IMG/VR virus record: IMGVR_UViG_3300027534_000005
Coordinates: 1 to 39,828 of that record
Origin: a virus
Direction: 5' to 3' (one strand)
Length of the DNA stretch: 39,828 nt
The position numbers were made by a program, and so were the translations under genes. Below are positions 13,241-20,179 of this stretch, one piece after another. The number at the start of each line of letters is the position of its first letter. The first letter of the stretch is position 1. The notes under the pieces are model-generated. The model was not told where the DNA came from, ran no database searches, and saw only the letters and a program-made list of their open reading frames with translations.

Positions 13241-14810
13241 TGAGTCGCATGCTGTAGCGTTTGAATGCTCCACCAGAAAGAACGAAGCCCCTGCATTGTT
13301 CAGCTTCCTTGACGAGTTGAAGAAGAAGAAACACAGGATGGTGGGGTACAACAACATAGGCTTTGACTACCCTGTGCTACATGACTTGTTGTCTGTACGA
13401 GACAAGGCAGTGACAGTGTCGGGCAAGGCTGTGGCTACACGTGCGTACAAGAAAGCACAGAGCATCATCGGTAGTGACGACAGGTTTGGTCACCTCATCC
13501 GTGACAACCAACAGTATGTGCAGCAAGTTGACCTGTTCAAGATTATGCACTTCGACAATCCCGCAAGGGCTACATCGTTGAAGGCGCTTGAGTTCAACAT
13601 GAAAGCTGACAGCATCGTTGACCTGCCATACGATCCTCACTCTGACTTGACCGATGACCAGATCGATGTGTTGCTTGTATACAACATGCACGATGTGAAG
13701 ATGACGTTGAAGTTCTACAAAGAATGCTTGTCACAGATTACATTCCGTGAAGAGTTATCTACAAAGTATGGTCGCAACTTCCTCAACCACAACGATACGA
13801 AGATCGGCAAAGACTACTTCATCATGCGTCTTGAAGAAGACATGCCCGGTAGTTGCTATCGTGTTGGTAAGAAGGGTGAGCGTCATATCAATCAGACAAA
13901 GCGACCAGTGATTCACATCAAAGATTGTCTGTTCAACTACTACGACTTCAAGCGTCCTGAGTTTCAGCTTGTGCTTGCTTGGTTTGCTGCACAGTCTTTG
14001 ACAGAAACAAAAGGTGCTTTGTCTGACATTGAAGAGAGCGACCTCGGTGACCTAGCGGCCTATGCTGAGATGGTGACGAAGCGTCAGAAGTGGTTCAACA
14101 AACCAAGCGATGATGTTGTTGCTGGCTTCAAAGCTTTGCATCCAATGGGTTGGGTGTCAGAGGAAGAGTTGAAGGCTAAGAAGAAGGGTGAGAAGCAGTA
14201 CAGCTATTGGAAGAACTGGAGAGTTGCTACCAACTTGAACGTCACCATCAATGGCTTTCGTTTCGACTTCGGCACTGGTGGTATTCACGGATCTGTGTCT
14301 AACGTTATTGTTAACGCTGATGACAAACACATGATCATCGACGCAGACGTTGCATCTATGTATCCCAACATTGCCATTACCAACCGTGTCTATCCTGAGC
14401 ACTTGTCTGAGAAGTTCTGTGACATCTACCAAGACGTGTACGAGCAGCGTAAGAGCTACCCCAAGGGCAGCGCTGAGAACGCCATGCTGAAGCTTGCATT
14501 GAACGGTGTGTACGGTGACAGCAACAACAAGTACAGCCCCTTCTATGACCCTCAATACACGATGACGATCACCATCAATGGTCAGTTGACGTTGTGTTTG
14601 TTGGCTGAGAAGCTGATGGAGATTGAAGGGCTGCAAGTGTTGCAGGTCAACACAGACGGTATCACTGTGAAAATGCCACGCAATAAACATGATGAATATA
14701 TCAACGTTTGTGATGCTTGGCAGAGACAGGTTGGATTACAGTTAGAGTTTGCTACGTATACCAAGATGTGTATTAAAGATTGCAACAATTATATTGCTGT
14801 CTATGAATAA
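13176..14810 (+). CDS. DNA polymerase, family-B-like, N-terminal part (exonuclease + palm), 544 aa
   Basis: ATG 13176 after AGAAGGAAAAGAAAG. The 3'-5' exonuclease has Exo I WDIET (Asp6/Glu8), Exo II GYNNIGFDYP (about 56-65) and Exo III YNMHD (about 169-173). The polymerase has motif A DADVASMYPN (about 388-397), motif B KLALNGVYGD (about 438-447) and motif C VNTDGI (about 491-496), where the usual DTD is NTD. It ends right after ...DCNNYIAVYE. The KxY motif and thumb are missing and are found in the separate frame at 15478. This is therefore one half of a polymerase gene interrupted by a GIY-YIG gene. The other half must join in trans unless another full polymerase exists outside the window. 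Confidence 0.9.
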   Translation: MDYLWDIETYKTAFTFSAISADESHAVAFECSTRKNEAPALFSFLDELKKKKHRMVGYNNIGFDYPVLHDLLSVRDKAVTVSGKAVATRAYKKAQSIIGSDDRFGHLIRDNQQYVQQVDLFKIMHFDNPARATSLKALEFNMKADSIVDLPYDPHSDLTDDQIDVLLVYNMHDVKMTLKFYKECLSQITFREELSTKYGRNFLNHNDTKIGKDYFIMRLEEDMPGSCYRVGKKGERHINQTKRPVIHIKDCLFNYYDFKRPEFQLVLAWFAAQSLTETKGALSDIEESDLGDLAAYAEMVTKRQKWFNKPSDDVVAGFKALHPMGWVSEEELKAKKKGEKQYSYWKNWRVATNLNVTINGFRFDFGTGGIHGSVSNVIVNADDKHMIIDADVASMYPNIAITNRVYPEHLSEKFCDIYQDVYEQRKSYPKGSAENAMLKLALNGVYGDSNNKYSPFYDPQYTMTITINGQLTLCLLAEKLMEIEGLQVLQVNTDGITVKMPRNKHDEYINVCDAWQRQVGLQLEFATYTKMCIKDCNNYIAVYE

Positions 14811-14824
14811 CTATGTGGTATAAC
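14794..14824 (+). promoter_or_regulatory. Promoter-like TTGCTG-19-TATAAC at the GIY-YIG insertion
   Basis: TGGTATAAC lies at 14816-14824, just after the polymerase stop, with a weak TTGCTG 19 bases upstream of TATAAC. A start about 7 bases downstream would fall on or next to the GIY-YIG ATG at 14832, giving an almost leaderless mRNA. Confidence 0.45.
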
Positions 14825-15477
14825 TACTGGTATGAAACCAATCATCCTACTCAAACAACGACCATTGATCTACTGTATATACAATACAGTTAATGGAAAA
14901 GTATACGTCGGAAAGACAAAGTGTATATGGAAGAGGTGCCATCAGTATTTGTCCGATGTGAGAAATGGAAACAACTCAGATCGAATGAACCCTCACTTGT
15001 ACAACTCAATGATCAAGTATGGCGTTGATTCTTTTGAGATGTTCCCCCTTGAGTTTGTGGAAGAAGAACACATTTCAGAACGCGAATTATGGTGGATGCA
15101 ACATCTTAATTCTTTGAATCAAAACAAAGGGTACAACCTGAGATCTGACTCATCTTCTGGAATGCATGTACACGACGAGACTAGAAAGAAGATTAGCCGC
15201 AGAGTCAAGAAAGAGTGGGAGGACGGTAAGCGGGACGGACACTCTGACAAACTTAAAGAGTCTTGGAAGAATCGAGATAGGGCTGAGCAAGGCAGAACCC
15301 TGTCAAAAACTTTGACTAAGTATTTGTATGTGATTACACACGAGGATGGACACATTGAAACTTATTCATACAGAGAACTTCAAGAGAATGGTTTGTCAAA
15401 CGTGCTTGCTAAATTTCACAAAAAGAAAAGTAGCATTGAAAAGTTTAAGAACGTAACAATTGAAAGGGTCTTCATTC
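14811..15477 (+). mobile_element. GIY-YIG endonuclease insertion splitting the polymerase gene
   Basis: About 670 bases lie between the polymerase palm (ending VYE) and its continuation (KVKRKGAYQY). Only 21 bases precede the endonuclease ATG, and its coding region overlaps the start of the second polymerase part by 17 bases. There is thus no space for a group I intron core outside the open frame. The in-frame TAA rules out an intein. Confidence 0.78.
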
Positions 15478-15494
15478 ATGAAAGTAAAACGTAA
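14832..15494 (+). CDS. GIY-YIG homing endonuclease with NUMOD3-like region, 220 aa
   Basis: Residues 12-28 contain the GIY-YIG core (LIYCIYNTVNGKVYVGKT), then a conserved Arg in WKRCHQYL, and Glu in SERELWWMQHLNS, all consistent with an active nuclease. Around 108-150 the pattern SGMHVHDETRKKISRRVKKEW resembles NUMOD3 DNA-binding repeats, and the C-terminal part (YLYVITHEDGHIETYSYRELQENGLS) may be a further DNA-recognition module. Homing endonucleases of this kind recognise the uninterrupted allele of the gene they split. It lies in the polymerase gene and its last codons use polymerase DNA in another frame. No strong ribosome-binding site precedes the start. Confidence 0.92.
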   Translation: MKPIILLKQRPLIYCIYNTVNGKVYVGKTKCIWKRCHQYLSDVRNGNNSDRMNPHLYNSMIKYGVDSFEMFPLEFVEEEHISERELWWMQHLNSLNQNKGYNLRSDSSSGMHVHDETRKKISRRVKKEWEDGKRDGHSDKLKESWKNRDRAEQGRTLSKTLTKYLYVITHEDGHIETYSYRELQENGLSNVLAKFHKKKSSIEKFKNVTIERVFIHESKT

Positions 15495-15912
15495 GGGAGC
15501 CTATCAATACGAAGGGCTTGGCTGGCATCAAGATCAGGGTGGCTTGGTCATACCGATGGCGGCTGAAGCGGCTATGCTGCATGGCATTCCTCTCGACGTG
15601 TACATCAAAGGTCACAAGAACAAGTATGACTTCATGCTTAGGGTGAAGGTGCCCCGTAGCAGCAAGCTTGTGATGGTGATGCAGGACGGTACAGAAGTGC
15701 AACAACAAAACATGTGTAGGTTCTATGCTTGCAATGCAGGTGGTGCTCTTGTCAAAGTGATGCCACCTCTGAAGGAAGAAGCTGAGCCACGCCGCATAGG
15801 TGTTGGTGATGGCTACGGTATGTGGACCTGCAACGACATCAACGACTTCACATGGAAAGATGTTGATTACAAATACTACATTGACGCCGCTGAAAAGTTG
15901 GTGATACAATAG
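15478..15912 (+). CDS. DNA polymerase, C-terminal part (KxY motif + thumb), 144 aa
   Basis: The frame opens MKVKRKGAYQYEGLGWHQDQGGLVIPMAAEAA, which is the direct continuation expected after motif C in this type of phage polymerase; KRKGAY is the probable KxY motif contacting the primer-template. The rest (VEVQQQN-like, LVKVMPPL, RRIGVGDGY, YYIDAAEKL) matches the thumb/C-terminal end. ATG 15478 has GAAAGGG about 9 bases upstream, inside the GIY-YIG coding region. A new start and ribosome-binding site thus appear to have made an independent subunit. Confidence 0.85.
   Translation: MKVKRKGAYQYEGLGWHQDQGGLVIPMAAEAAMLHGIPLDVYIKGHKNKYDFMLRVKVPRSSKLVMVMQDGTEVQQQNMCRFYACNAGGALVKVMPPLKEEAEPRRIGVGDGYGMWTCNDINDFTWKDVDYKYYIDAAEKLVIQ
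15881..15910 (+). promoter_or_regulatory. Sigma70-like promoter (TTGACG-18-TACAAT, extended -10)
   Basis: TTGACG (15881-15886), 18-base spacer, TGA-TACAAT (TACAAT 15905-15910). It lies in the last codons of the polymerase C-part and would drive the single-stranded DNA-binding protein gene with a leader of about 70 bases. Confidence 0.7.
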
Positions 15913-15963
15913 GTCTAGCGACCTGAAGAATATAGGAAGCTGACCCCTATTGAATTGGTCAGC
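15911..15963 (+). other. Two hairpins in the leader of the SSB-like gene
   Basis: AGGTC-TAGC-GACCT (15911-15924) and GCTGACC/GGTCAGC (15939-15945 with 15957-15963, 11-nt loop). The second lies wholly in the predicted mRNA leader, 22 bases before the first ATG-proximal ribosome-binding bases. No U-run follows, so mRNA protection or translational control is more likely than termination. Confidence 0.5.
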
Positions 15964-15985
15964 ATTTAAATCAAAGGAAACTCAA

Positions 15986-16396
15986 ATGAGTGACAAGTTG
16001 AAACTGAAAGCCGATGTATATTGGGCTTCGTTGAATCGTAAGAACGAGATGGCTGATGCCTACACAGTTGACCTGTGTAACCTGTCCGATAAGGCAGTGG
16101 CTGCATTGGAAGAAATGGGTATCTCTGTGCAAGAGAACCTTGAGAAGAAGCCTGAGCAGGGCAAGTACATCACCTGCAAGAGCCAACGTCCCATCAAAGC
16201 CTTTGACACTGACAACGAAGAAATCGTTGAAGACATTGGTAACGGCAGCAAAGCAATCTGTATGATTGGTAGCTACGCTTGGACATACAAAAACAAGAAA
16301 GGCGTTAGCCCTTCGCTGGCTAAGTTGGTCATCACCGACTTGGTTGAGTACGCAGCTGGTGGCAACATCTCTGCTGATGATGAAGACGTTCTGTAA
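15986..16396 (+). CDS. Single-stranded DNA-binding protein candidate, 136 aa
   Basis: ATG 15986 after CAAAGGAAACTCAA. The protein has a beta-rich body (ADVYWASLNRKNEMADAYTVDLCNLS.., YITCKSQRPIKAFD) and an acidic tail ending DDEDVL, the arrangement of phage single-stranded DNA-binding proteins such as T7 gp2.5, whose acidic tail contacts polymerase and helicase. Position between the polymerase and 5'-3' exonuclease supports this. It has its own promoter, fitting the need for high expression. No single diagnostic motif proves the call. Confidence 0.72.
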   Translation: MSDKLKLKADVYWASLNRKNEMADAYTVDLCNLSDKAVAALEEMGISVQENLEKKPEQGKYITCKSQRPIKAFDTDNEEIVEDIGNGSKAICMIGSYAWTYKNKKGVSPSLAKLVITDLVEYAAGGNISADDEDVL

Positions 16397-16413
16397 TACT
16401 TAAAGGAAATACT

Positions 16414-16605
16414 ATGCAAATCAAATTGGACCTCCACCTCGACACCGTTAACGCTTGCCTGACTGCATTGGGTAAGCTGCCTTACGAGTTTGCTGCACAA
16501 CACATCAATGTCATTCAGCAACAAGCTGCCCCACAGTTTGAAGCTGCACAGGCTGCTGCTAAAGCTGAGCAGGCTGAGCAACCAGCAGCAGGCTTGAGCG
16601 ACTGA
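16414..16605 (+). CDS. Conserved small phage protein, 63 aa
   Basis: ATG after TTAAAGGAAATACT. The N-terminus LDTVNACLTALGKLPYEFAAQHINVIQQQA is a helical pattern I recognise from short proteins placed beside phage replication genes. The C-terminus is Ala/Glu/Gln-rich. The stop overlaps the exonuclease start (TGATG). Function unknown. Confidence 0.75.
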   Translation: MQIKLDLHLDTVNACLTALGKLPYEFAAQHINVIQQQAAPQFEAAQAAAKAEQAEQPAAGLSD

Positions 16606-17306
16606 TGATTGCGCTTCTGGACTCGGACATTTATTGTTACCGAGCCGCAGCAGCATGTGAGAACGAAGATGAGATGCAGGCTATCAGATCGGTAGACTCT
16701 CTCATCATCAACACTCTCATGTGTGGTGTAGATAAGTGTGGCTACGTTGATGAGTGGAAGCTCTTCCTTACTGGTAAGGGCAACTTCAGAAACAACATAG
16801 CCGTCACAGCCCCCTACAAAGGTAACAGAGCAGACAAAGTAAAGCCTAAACATCTGGCTGCACTGCGTCAACATCTGATGCAAGAGTGGAAAGCTGACAT
16901 GTCTGAAGGTCAAGAAGCCGATGACTCCATTGCCATTGAAGCTACAAAGCTTGGTGATAATGGGGTCATTGTTTCGTTGGACAAAGACTTAGACCAAGTG
17001 GCAGGGTGGCATTACAACTTCGTCAAGAAGGAAGCCTACTACATCTCTGAAGCTGAAGGGTTGCTCAGGTTGTATATGCAAATCTTGACAGGAGACACTG
17101 CTGATAACATCATAGGTCTTCGTAACATTGGCAATGTTAGAGCCAAGAAAATGTTAGAAGGAGCAGAGGATGAGACAGAGATGTTTCAGCGCTGTGTTGA
17201 AGCCTATGATGGCAACGAAGATAGGGTTGTTGAGAACGCCCATCTACTTTTCTTACGTAGACATGAAGGACAAACATGGACTCCCCCCTCAAACCGAACG
17301 ATGTAG
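16605..17306 (+). CDS. 5'-3' exonuclease / flap endonuclease family, 233 aa
   Basis: The PIN/FEN-type acidic ligands are visible in order: MIALLDSDIYCYRAA (Asp7/Asp9), EGQEADDSIAIEA (about 104-116), SLDKDLDQVAG (about 126-136), and the helix-three-turn region ILTGDTADNIIGLRNIGNVRAKKML (about 162-186) that binds DNA. This matches T7 gp6/T5 D15-like enzymes that remove RNA primers and process ends during replication and recombination. The 3' end overlaps the next gene by 31 bases. Confidence 0.9.
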   Translation: MIALLDSDIYCYRAAAACENEDEMQAIRSVDSLIINTLMCGVDKCGYVDEWKLFLTGKGNFRNNIAVTAPYKGNRADKVKPKHLAALRQHLMQEWKADMSEGQEADDSIAIEATKLGDNGVIVSLDKDLDQVAGWHYNFVKKEAYYISEAEGLLRLYMQILTGDTADNIIGLRNIGNVRAKKMLEGAEDETEMFQRCVEAYDGNEDRVVENAHLLFLRRHEGQTWTPPSNRTM

Positions 17307-17590
17307 CTGTAGTGCTACGACCCATCATTGAAGATGGTGTTGAATGGGACGGTGCGTTCCAGATGTTGGTGAATGTTGCTGGACCTGTGACGCTTGGTGA
17401 AGAACCAATGCGTAGCCTGATGACTGTGGCAAGCTACCTTGCTGCTGCTGTTCCGTTGATGGAAGAGAGCGCACGGTTTACTGAGTTGTTGCGTGACAAG
17501 GCTGACACAATGATTGGTGATGTTGTCATCGGTGACAGCATGACTCCGTTGCTTAGACATAACACTAAGTGTGAGGGAGGTGTGCAATGA
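17276..17590 (+). CDS. Hypothetical protein, 104 aa
   Basis: ATG lies 31 bases inside the exonuclease gene and follows AGGACAAAC. Mostly helical (MRSLMTVASYLAAAVPLMEESARFTELLRDKADTMIGD). No recognised domain. Stop overlaps the next start. Confidence 0.68.
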   Translation: MDSPLKPNDVAVVLRPIIEDGVEWDGAFQMLVNVAGPVTLGEEPMRSLMTVASYLAAAVPLMEESARFTELLRDKADTMIGDVVIGDSMTPLLRHNTKCEGGVQ

Positions 17591-18030
17591 GAGAGTGTGC
17601 TACCTGTATTTATCGTCACGTAGATGGCAACTCTGAGCCTTGCATCAGTTGTGACAGTAACGCTAGTCATTGGGTTGCTATGCCAAACTACAACCCAGAA
17701 GATGTGGCGTTTACTAAGACCACTGCTGGTGTCAAGTACGACAACGGCAAACCGCAATGGTCTTTGCTGCCCTTCAGAGCACTGACACAGGTCGTTGAAG
17801 TGTTGACCTACGGTGCGAAGAAGTATGCTCCCGACAACTGGAAGAAGGTGCCTGATGCTCGTCGTCGTTACATCGACGCAGGCTTTCGTCACTTCACTGC
17901 CTATACCAGTGGTGAAACACACGATCCAGAAACTGGTAAGCATCATCTGGCTCACGCTATTTGCTGCCTACTCTACCTTGTAGCCTTTGACTTAGGAGAA
18001 CATAATGACAAAAGTAACAGTGACGTTTGA
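17587..18030 (+). CDS. dATP/dGTP diphosphohydrolase-like protein (DUF5664 type), 147 aa
   Basis: A Cys-rich N-terminus (CATCIYRHVDGNSEPCISC) is followed by the characteristic core KYDNGKPQWSLLPFRALTQVVEVLTYGAKKYAPDNWKK and RYIDAGFRHFTAYTSGE...GKHHLAHAICCLLYL, which matches the all-alpha NTP pyrophosphatase relatives annotated as dATP/dGTP diphosphohydrolases. It would hydrolyse dNTPs to dNMPs and shape the nucleotide pool together with MazG, ThyX and the reductase. No PurZ-like gene is seen in the window, so base-Z synthesis is not indicated. Confidence 0.82.
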   Translation: MRECATCIYRHVDGNSEPCISCDSNASHWVAMPNYNPEDVAFTKTTAGVKYDNGKPQWSLLPFRALTQVVEVLTYGAKKYAPDNWKKVPDARRRYIDAGFRHFTAYTSGETHDPETGKHHLAHAICCLLYLVAFDLGEHNDKSNSDV

Positions 18031-18178
18031 AGCTGAGATTGATGTTGATGACTTGGGTGCTGAGTATACCAACGAAGACTACCTCATCGACACTGTCAAG
18101 GAACATATCATCTATGCCATGAGTAGGCTTGATGCAGAGATAACATTCAACAAGGTTGATGTGGAAGGACTAGAATGA
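18005..18178 (+). CDS. Small hypothetical protein, 57 aa
   Basis: ATG 18005 after TTAGGAGAACATA, inside the end of the previous gene. Beta-rich and acidic (MTKVTVTFEAEIDVDDLGAEYTNEDYLID). Overlaps the next gene by four bases. Unknown role. Confidence 0.68.
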   Translation: MTKVTVTFEAEIDVDDLGAEYTNEDYLIDTVKEHIIYAMSRLDAEITFNKVDVEGLE

Positions 18179-18366
18179 AACTAACAATCACTGATGCTGA
18201 GAACGGCTTTGTTGTAGCGGTGGAAGACACACCCGATAGCATCTACTACTTCGTTGCGCTAGACGTTGACGATGTGTGTGGTATTGTGCAGAACATCTTA
18301 GTTGAACCACGAGATGTGTTGGACATGACCAACGTTGCCTTTGAAGCTGTACCAAGTGACAGATAA
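18175..18366 (+). CDS. Small hypothetical protein, 63 aa
   Basis: ATGA overlap with the preceding gene. Acidic, beta-rich (MKLTITDAENGFVVAVEDTPDSIYYFVALDVDDV), likely a small single-domain protein. Function unknown. Confidence 0.68.
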   Translation: MKLTITDAENGFVVAVEDTPDSIYYFVALDVDDVCGIVQNILVEPRDVLDMTNVAFEAVPSDR

Positions 18367-18736
18367 GAAACGCAATGGTGGTGAATGGACAGAGGCGCGA
18401 TTCAAATCTTTCGTGACCTCTGCCCTACGTGCTGCATCACGACGATGGCCTCCGAAATACAAAGCTTTGAAGGAAGCTTTCGCTGGCAAAAAAGTGAATG
18501 CAAAGACTGGTAAGCTGGCAATGCATTACACGTGTGCTGCTTGCAATAAACTCTATGTTGCTACCGATGTACAGGTCGATCATATTAAGCCCGTTGTAGA
18601 CCCTAAGAAGGGGTTTGTTAGCTGGGATGTTTATATCAACCGTATGTTCTGTGAGATAGAAGATTTGCAGGTGATGTGTAAGCCTTGTCATAAAATCAAA
18701 ACTGATCAAGAGAAACTTGAAAGGAAGAAGAAATGA
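18356..18736 (+). CDS. HNH nuclease, 126 aa
   Basis: I set the start at GTG 18356 (reads MTDKKRNGGEWTEARFK), 11 bases inside the previous gene; a TTG at 18335 is the alternative. The HNH core has YTCAACNKLY (CxxC), VQVDHIKPVVDPKKGF and LQVMCKPCHKIKTDQEK (CxxCH), a zinc-structured HNH. Unlike the two cassette HNH proteins it has no upstream RNA, no TGATATAAC box and is coupled to neighbours. It is more likely a resident replication or recombination nuclease than a homing element. Confidence 0.83.
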   Translation: MTDKKRNGGEWTEARFKSFVTSALRAASRRWPPKYKALKEAFAGKKVNAKTGKLAMHYTCAACNKLYVATDVQVDHIKPVVDPKKGFVSWDVYINRMFCEIEDLQVMCKPCHKIKTDQEKLERKKK

Positions 18737-19623
18737 GCTTCATCAAATATCAACACCTTGAACGCTACGGTAACACCGAAGTGGAAGGCATTGAAGTGGG
18801 GACATGCTATGTGTTCCCTAAGCTGGATGGTACTAACGGTAGTGTTTGGTATGAGGCTGGCACACTGCGCTGTGGTAGTCGCAACCGTGAGCTATCACCG
18901 GACAACGACAATGCTGGTTTCATGAACGCCATGATGGACAATGTACCCGTACTAACGTACATAATGGCGAACAACGAACATGTTCTCTACGGTGAATGGC
19001 TTGTGCCGCACACGCTGAAGACCTACAACGACGATGCATGGCGCAAGTTCTATGTGTTTGATGTGTTTGATCGTAAGAAAGAACGGTTGCTTAGCTATGA
19101 CGAATACTCCGAAGGACTCGTTGCTGCTGGTATCAACGTCATTGCTCCCATTGCCATCATCAAGAACGGCAGCATCGACCACTTCACTGAGTGTCTGAGT
19201 AAGGCACACTACTTGGTGAAGGACGGTGAAGGTAGTGGTGAAGGTGTGGTGGTAAAGAACTACGACTACCAGAACAAGTATGGTCGTCAGACATGGGCCA
19301 AGATTGTCACCAACGAATTCAAAGCCAAGCATCACATTGCAATGGGTGCGCCTGTTGTTGGTTGTGAAATCGTTGAAGAGAAGATCGTTGCTAAGTATGT
19401 GACGCAGGCTTTGGTGGACAAGGTTGTTGCAAAGATCACGAATGAAATGGAAGGATGGTCTAGCAAATACATCCCTCGTTTGATTCACACTGTATACTAC
19501 GACCTAGTCACTGAGGAAACTTGGAACTTCGTGAAGGAGTTTAAGAATCCAAAGATTGACTTCAAGGTGTTGTCGCACTACACGACAGCGAAGATCAAAG
19601 AACTTAAACCGGAGTTGTTCTGA
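18733..19623 (+). CDS. RNA ligase (Rnl2-like nucleotidyltransferase), 296 aa
   Basis: Motif I is FPKLDGTNG with nucleotidyl-accepting Lys30. Then follow GSRNRELSPDND (motif Ia-like), LYGEWLVPHT (motif III), GEGVVVKNYDY (motif IV, about 173-183) and TWAKIVTNEFK (motif V). The length suits Rnl2-type RNA ligases, which seal nicks and repair cleaved tRNAs or other RNAs in infected cells. In a phage that also carries a tRNA it might counter host tRNA cleavage (inference). The stop overlaps the next ATG. Confidence 0.9.
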   Translation: MSFIKYQHLERYGNTEVEGIEVGTCYVFPKLDGTNGSVWYEAGTLRCGSRNRELSPDNDNAGFMNAMMDNVPVLTYIMANNEHVLYGEWLVPHTLKTYNDDAWRKFYVFDVFDRKKERLLSYDEYSEGLVAAGINVIAPIAIIKNGSIDHFTECLSKAHYLVKDGEGSGEGVVVKNYDYQNKYGRQTWAKIVTNEFKAKHHIAMGAPVVGCEIVEEKIVAKYVTQALVDKVVAKITNEMEGWSSKYIPRLIHTVYYDLVTEETWNFVKEFKNPKIDFKVLSHYTTAKIKELKPELF

Positions 19624-19793
19624 TGAAAATAGAAATTGAAAGCATCAAAGAAAACGATGATGGATCTGCAGACTGCAACATCTACCTAGACGAAGCAGCC
19701 AAAAACTTCCTGATTCGTTACGCCATTATTGCCTGCATCACCGATGCTATCGAAGCAGGCAAGCTTGCAACACCAACAGAGGAAACAGAATGA
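19623..19793 (+). CDS. Small hypothetical protein, 56 aa
   Basis: ATG shares a base with the ligase TGA. Acidic with a central helix (EAAKNFLIRYAIIACITDAIEAGKL). Coupled to mazG through an ATGA. Unknown function. Confidence 0.68.
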   Translation: MKIEIESIKENDDGSADCNIYLDEAAKNFLIRYAIIACITDAIEAGKLATPTEETE

Positions 19794-20104
19794 ATCTTGA
19801 TCAATACCAACGGTCAGCAATGACCTTCCGTTTGCCTACAGCAGACCGTGAATATGCCCTACTCAATCTCTTTGCCGAGGCTGGTGAAGTGGCAGGTAAG
19901 GCTGCAAAGCACCGCCGAGATGGGGGCGATGTTGAGGAATACAATATGCACATCAAAAAAGAACTTGGTGATGTGTTGTGGCAGGTTGCTGCGGTTGCTA
20001 AAGACCACGGCTGGATGTTGTCACAAGTGGCTGAGCACAACCTTGAGAAGCTGTCATCAAGGCAACGGCGCGATGTCATTCAGGGCAGCGGTGATGCTCG
20101 ATAG
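19790..20104 (+). CDS. mazG: MazG-like nucleotide pyrophosphohydrolase, 104 aa
   Basis: The single MazG domain shows LLNLFAEAGEVAGKAAKHRRD (the ExxE-type metal site) and HIKKELGDVLWQVAAVAKDHG (the ExxD site). Length and layout fit phage MazG, which hydrolyses (d)NTPs or alarmone-type nucleotides. It ends with TAG at 20102-20104, directly before a TGGTATAAC box. Confidence 0.9.
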   Translation: MNLDQYQRSAMTFRLPTADREYALLNLFAEAGEVAGKAAKHRRDGGDVEEYNMHIKKELGDVLWQVAAVAKDHGWMLSQVAEHNLEKLSSRQRRDVIQGSGDAR

Positions 20105-20105
20105 A

Positions 20106-20114
20106 TGGTATAAC
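20106..20114 (+). promoter_or_regulatory. Extended -10-like box TGGTATAAC upstream of nrdA
   Basis: TATAAC at 20109-20114 preceded by TGG, one base after the mazG stop. No -35 match at 17-19 bases. A start would lie near 20121, about 60 bases before the reductase gene. Confidence 0.42.
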
Positions 20115-20131
20115 TCCTACCCCTCCCTCAC

Positions 20132-20154
20132 AAGCAGCTTCGGCTGCTTTCTTT
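20132..20154 (+). terminator. UUCG hairpin with T-rich tail
   Basis: AAGCAGC (20132-20138) pairs with GCTGCTT (20143-20149) around a stable TTCG loop, followed by TTTCTTTT. This looks like an intrinsic terminator for the upstream operon, though the T-run is interrupted. Because a promoter-like box lies just upstream, it could also be a stabilising 5' hairpin for nrdA mRNA. Confidence 0.6.
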
Positions 20155-20179
20155 TCCTCTAACACAAAGGTATTACTCC

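Noticed and set aside
14811-15477. Group I intron or intein splitting the polymerase gene
   Set aside because: The endonuclease frame fills almost the whole insertion (21 bases before it, none after), leaving no ribozyme core, and a TAA stop right after the first polymerase part excludes an intein. RT-PCR could still overturn this.
17587-18030. Evidence for a base-Z (2-aminoadenine) genome
   Set aside because: The diphosphohydrolase-like gene alone is not enough; no PurZ-like adenylosuccinate synthetase or DatZ-like gene is seen in the window.
18356-18736. Third member of the HNH cassette family
   Set aside because: It lacks the TGATATAAC box, the structured RNA and the characteristic HWPDMW end, and is translationally coupled to neighbouring genes.
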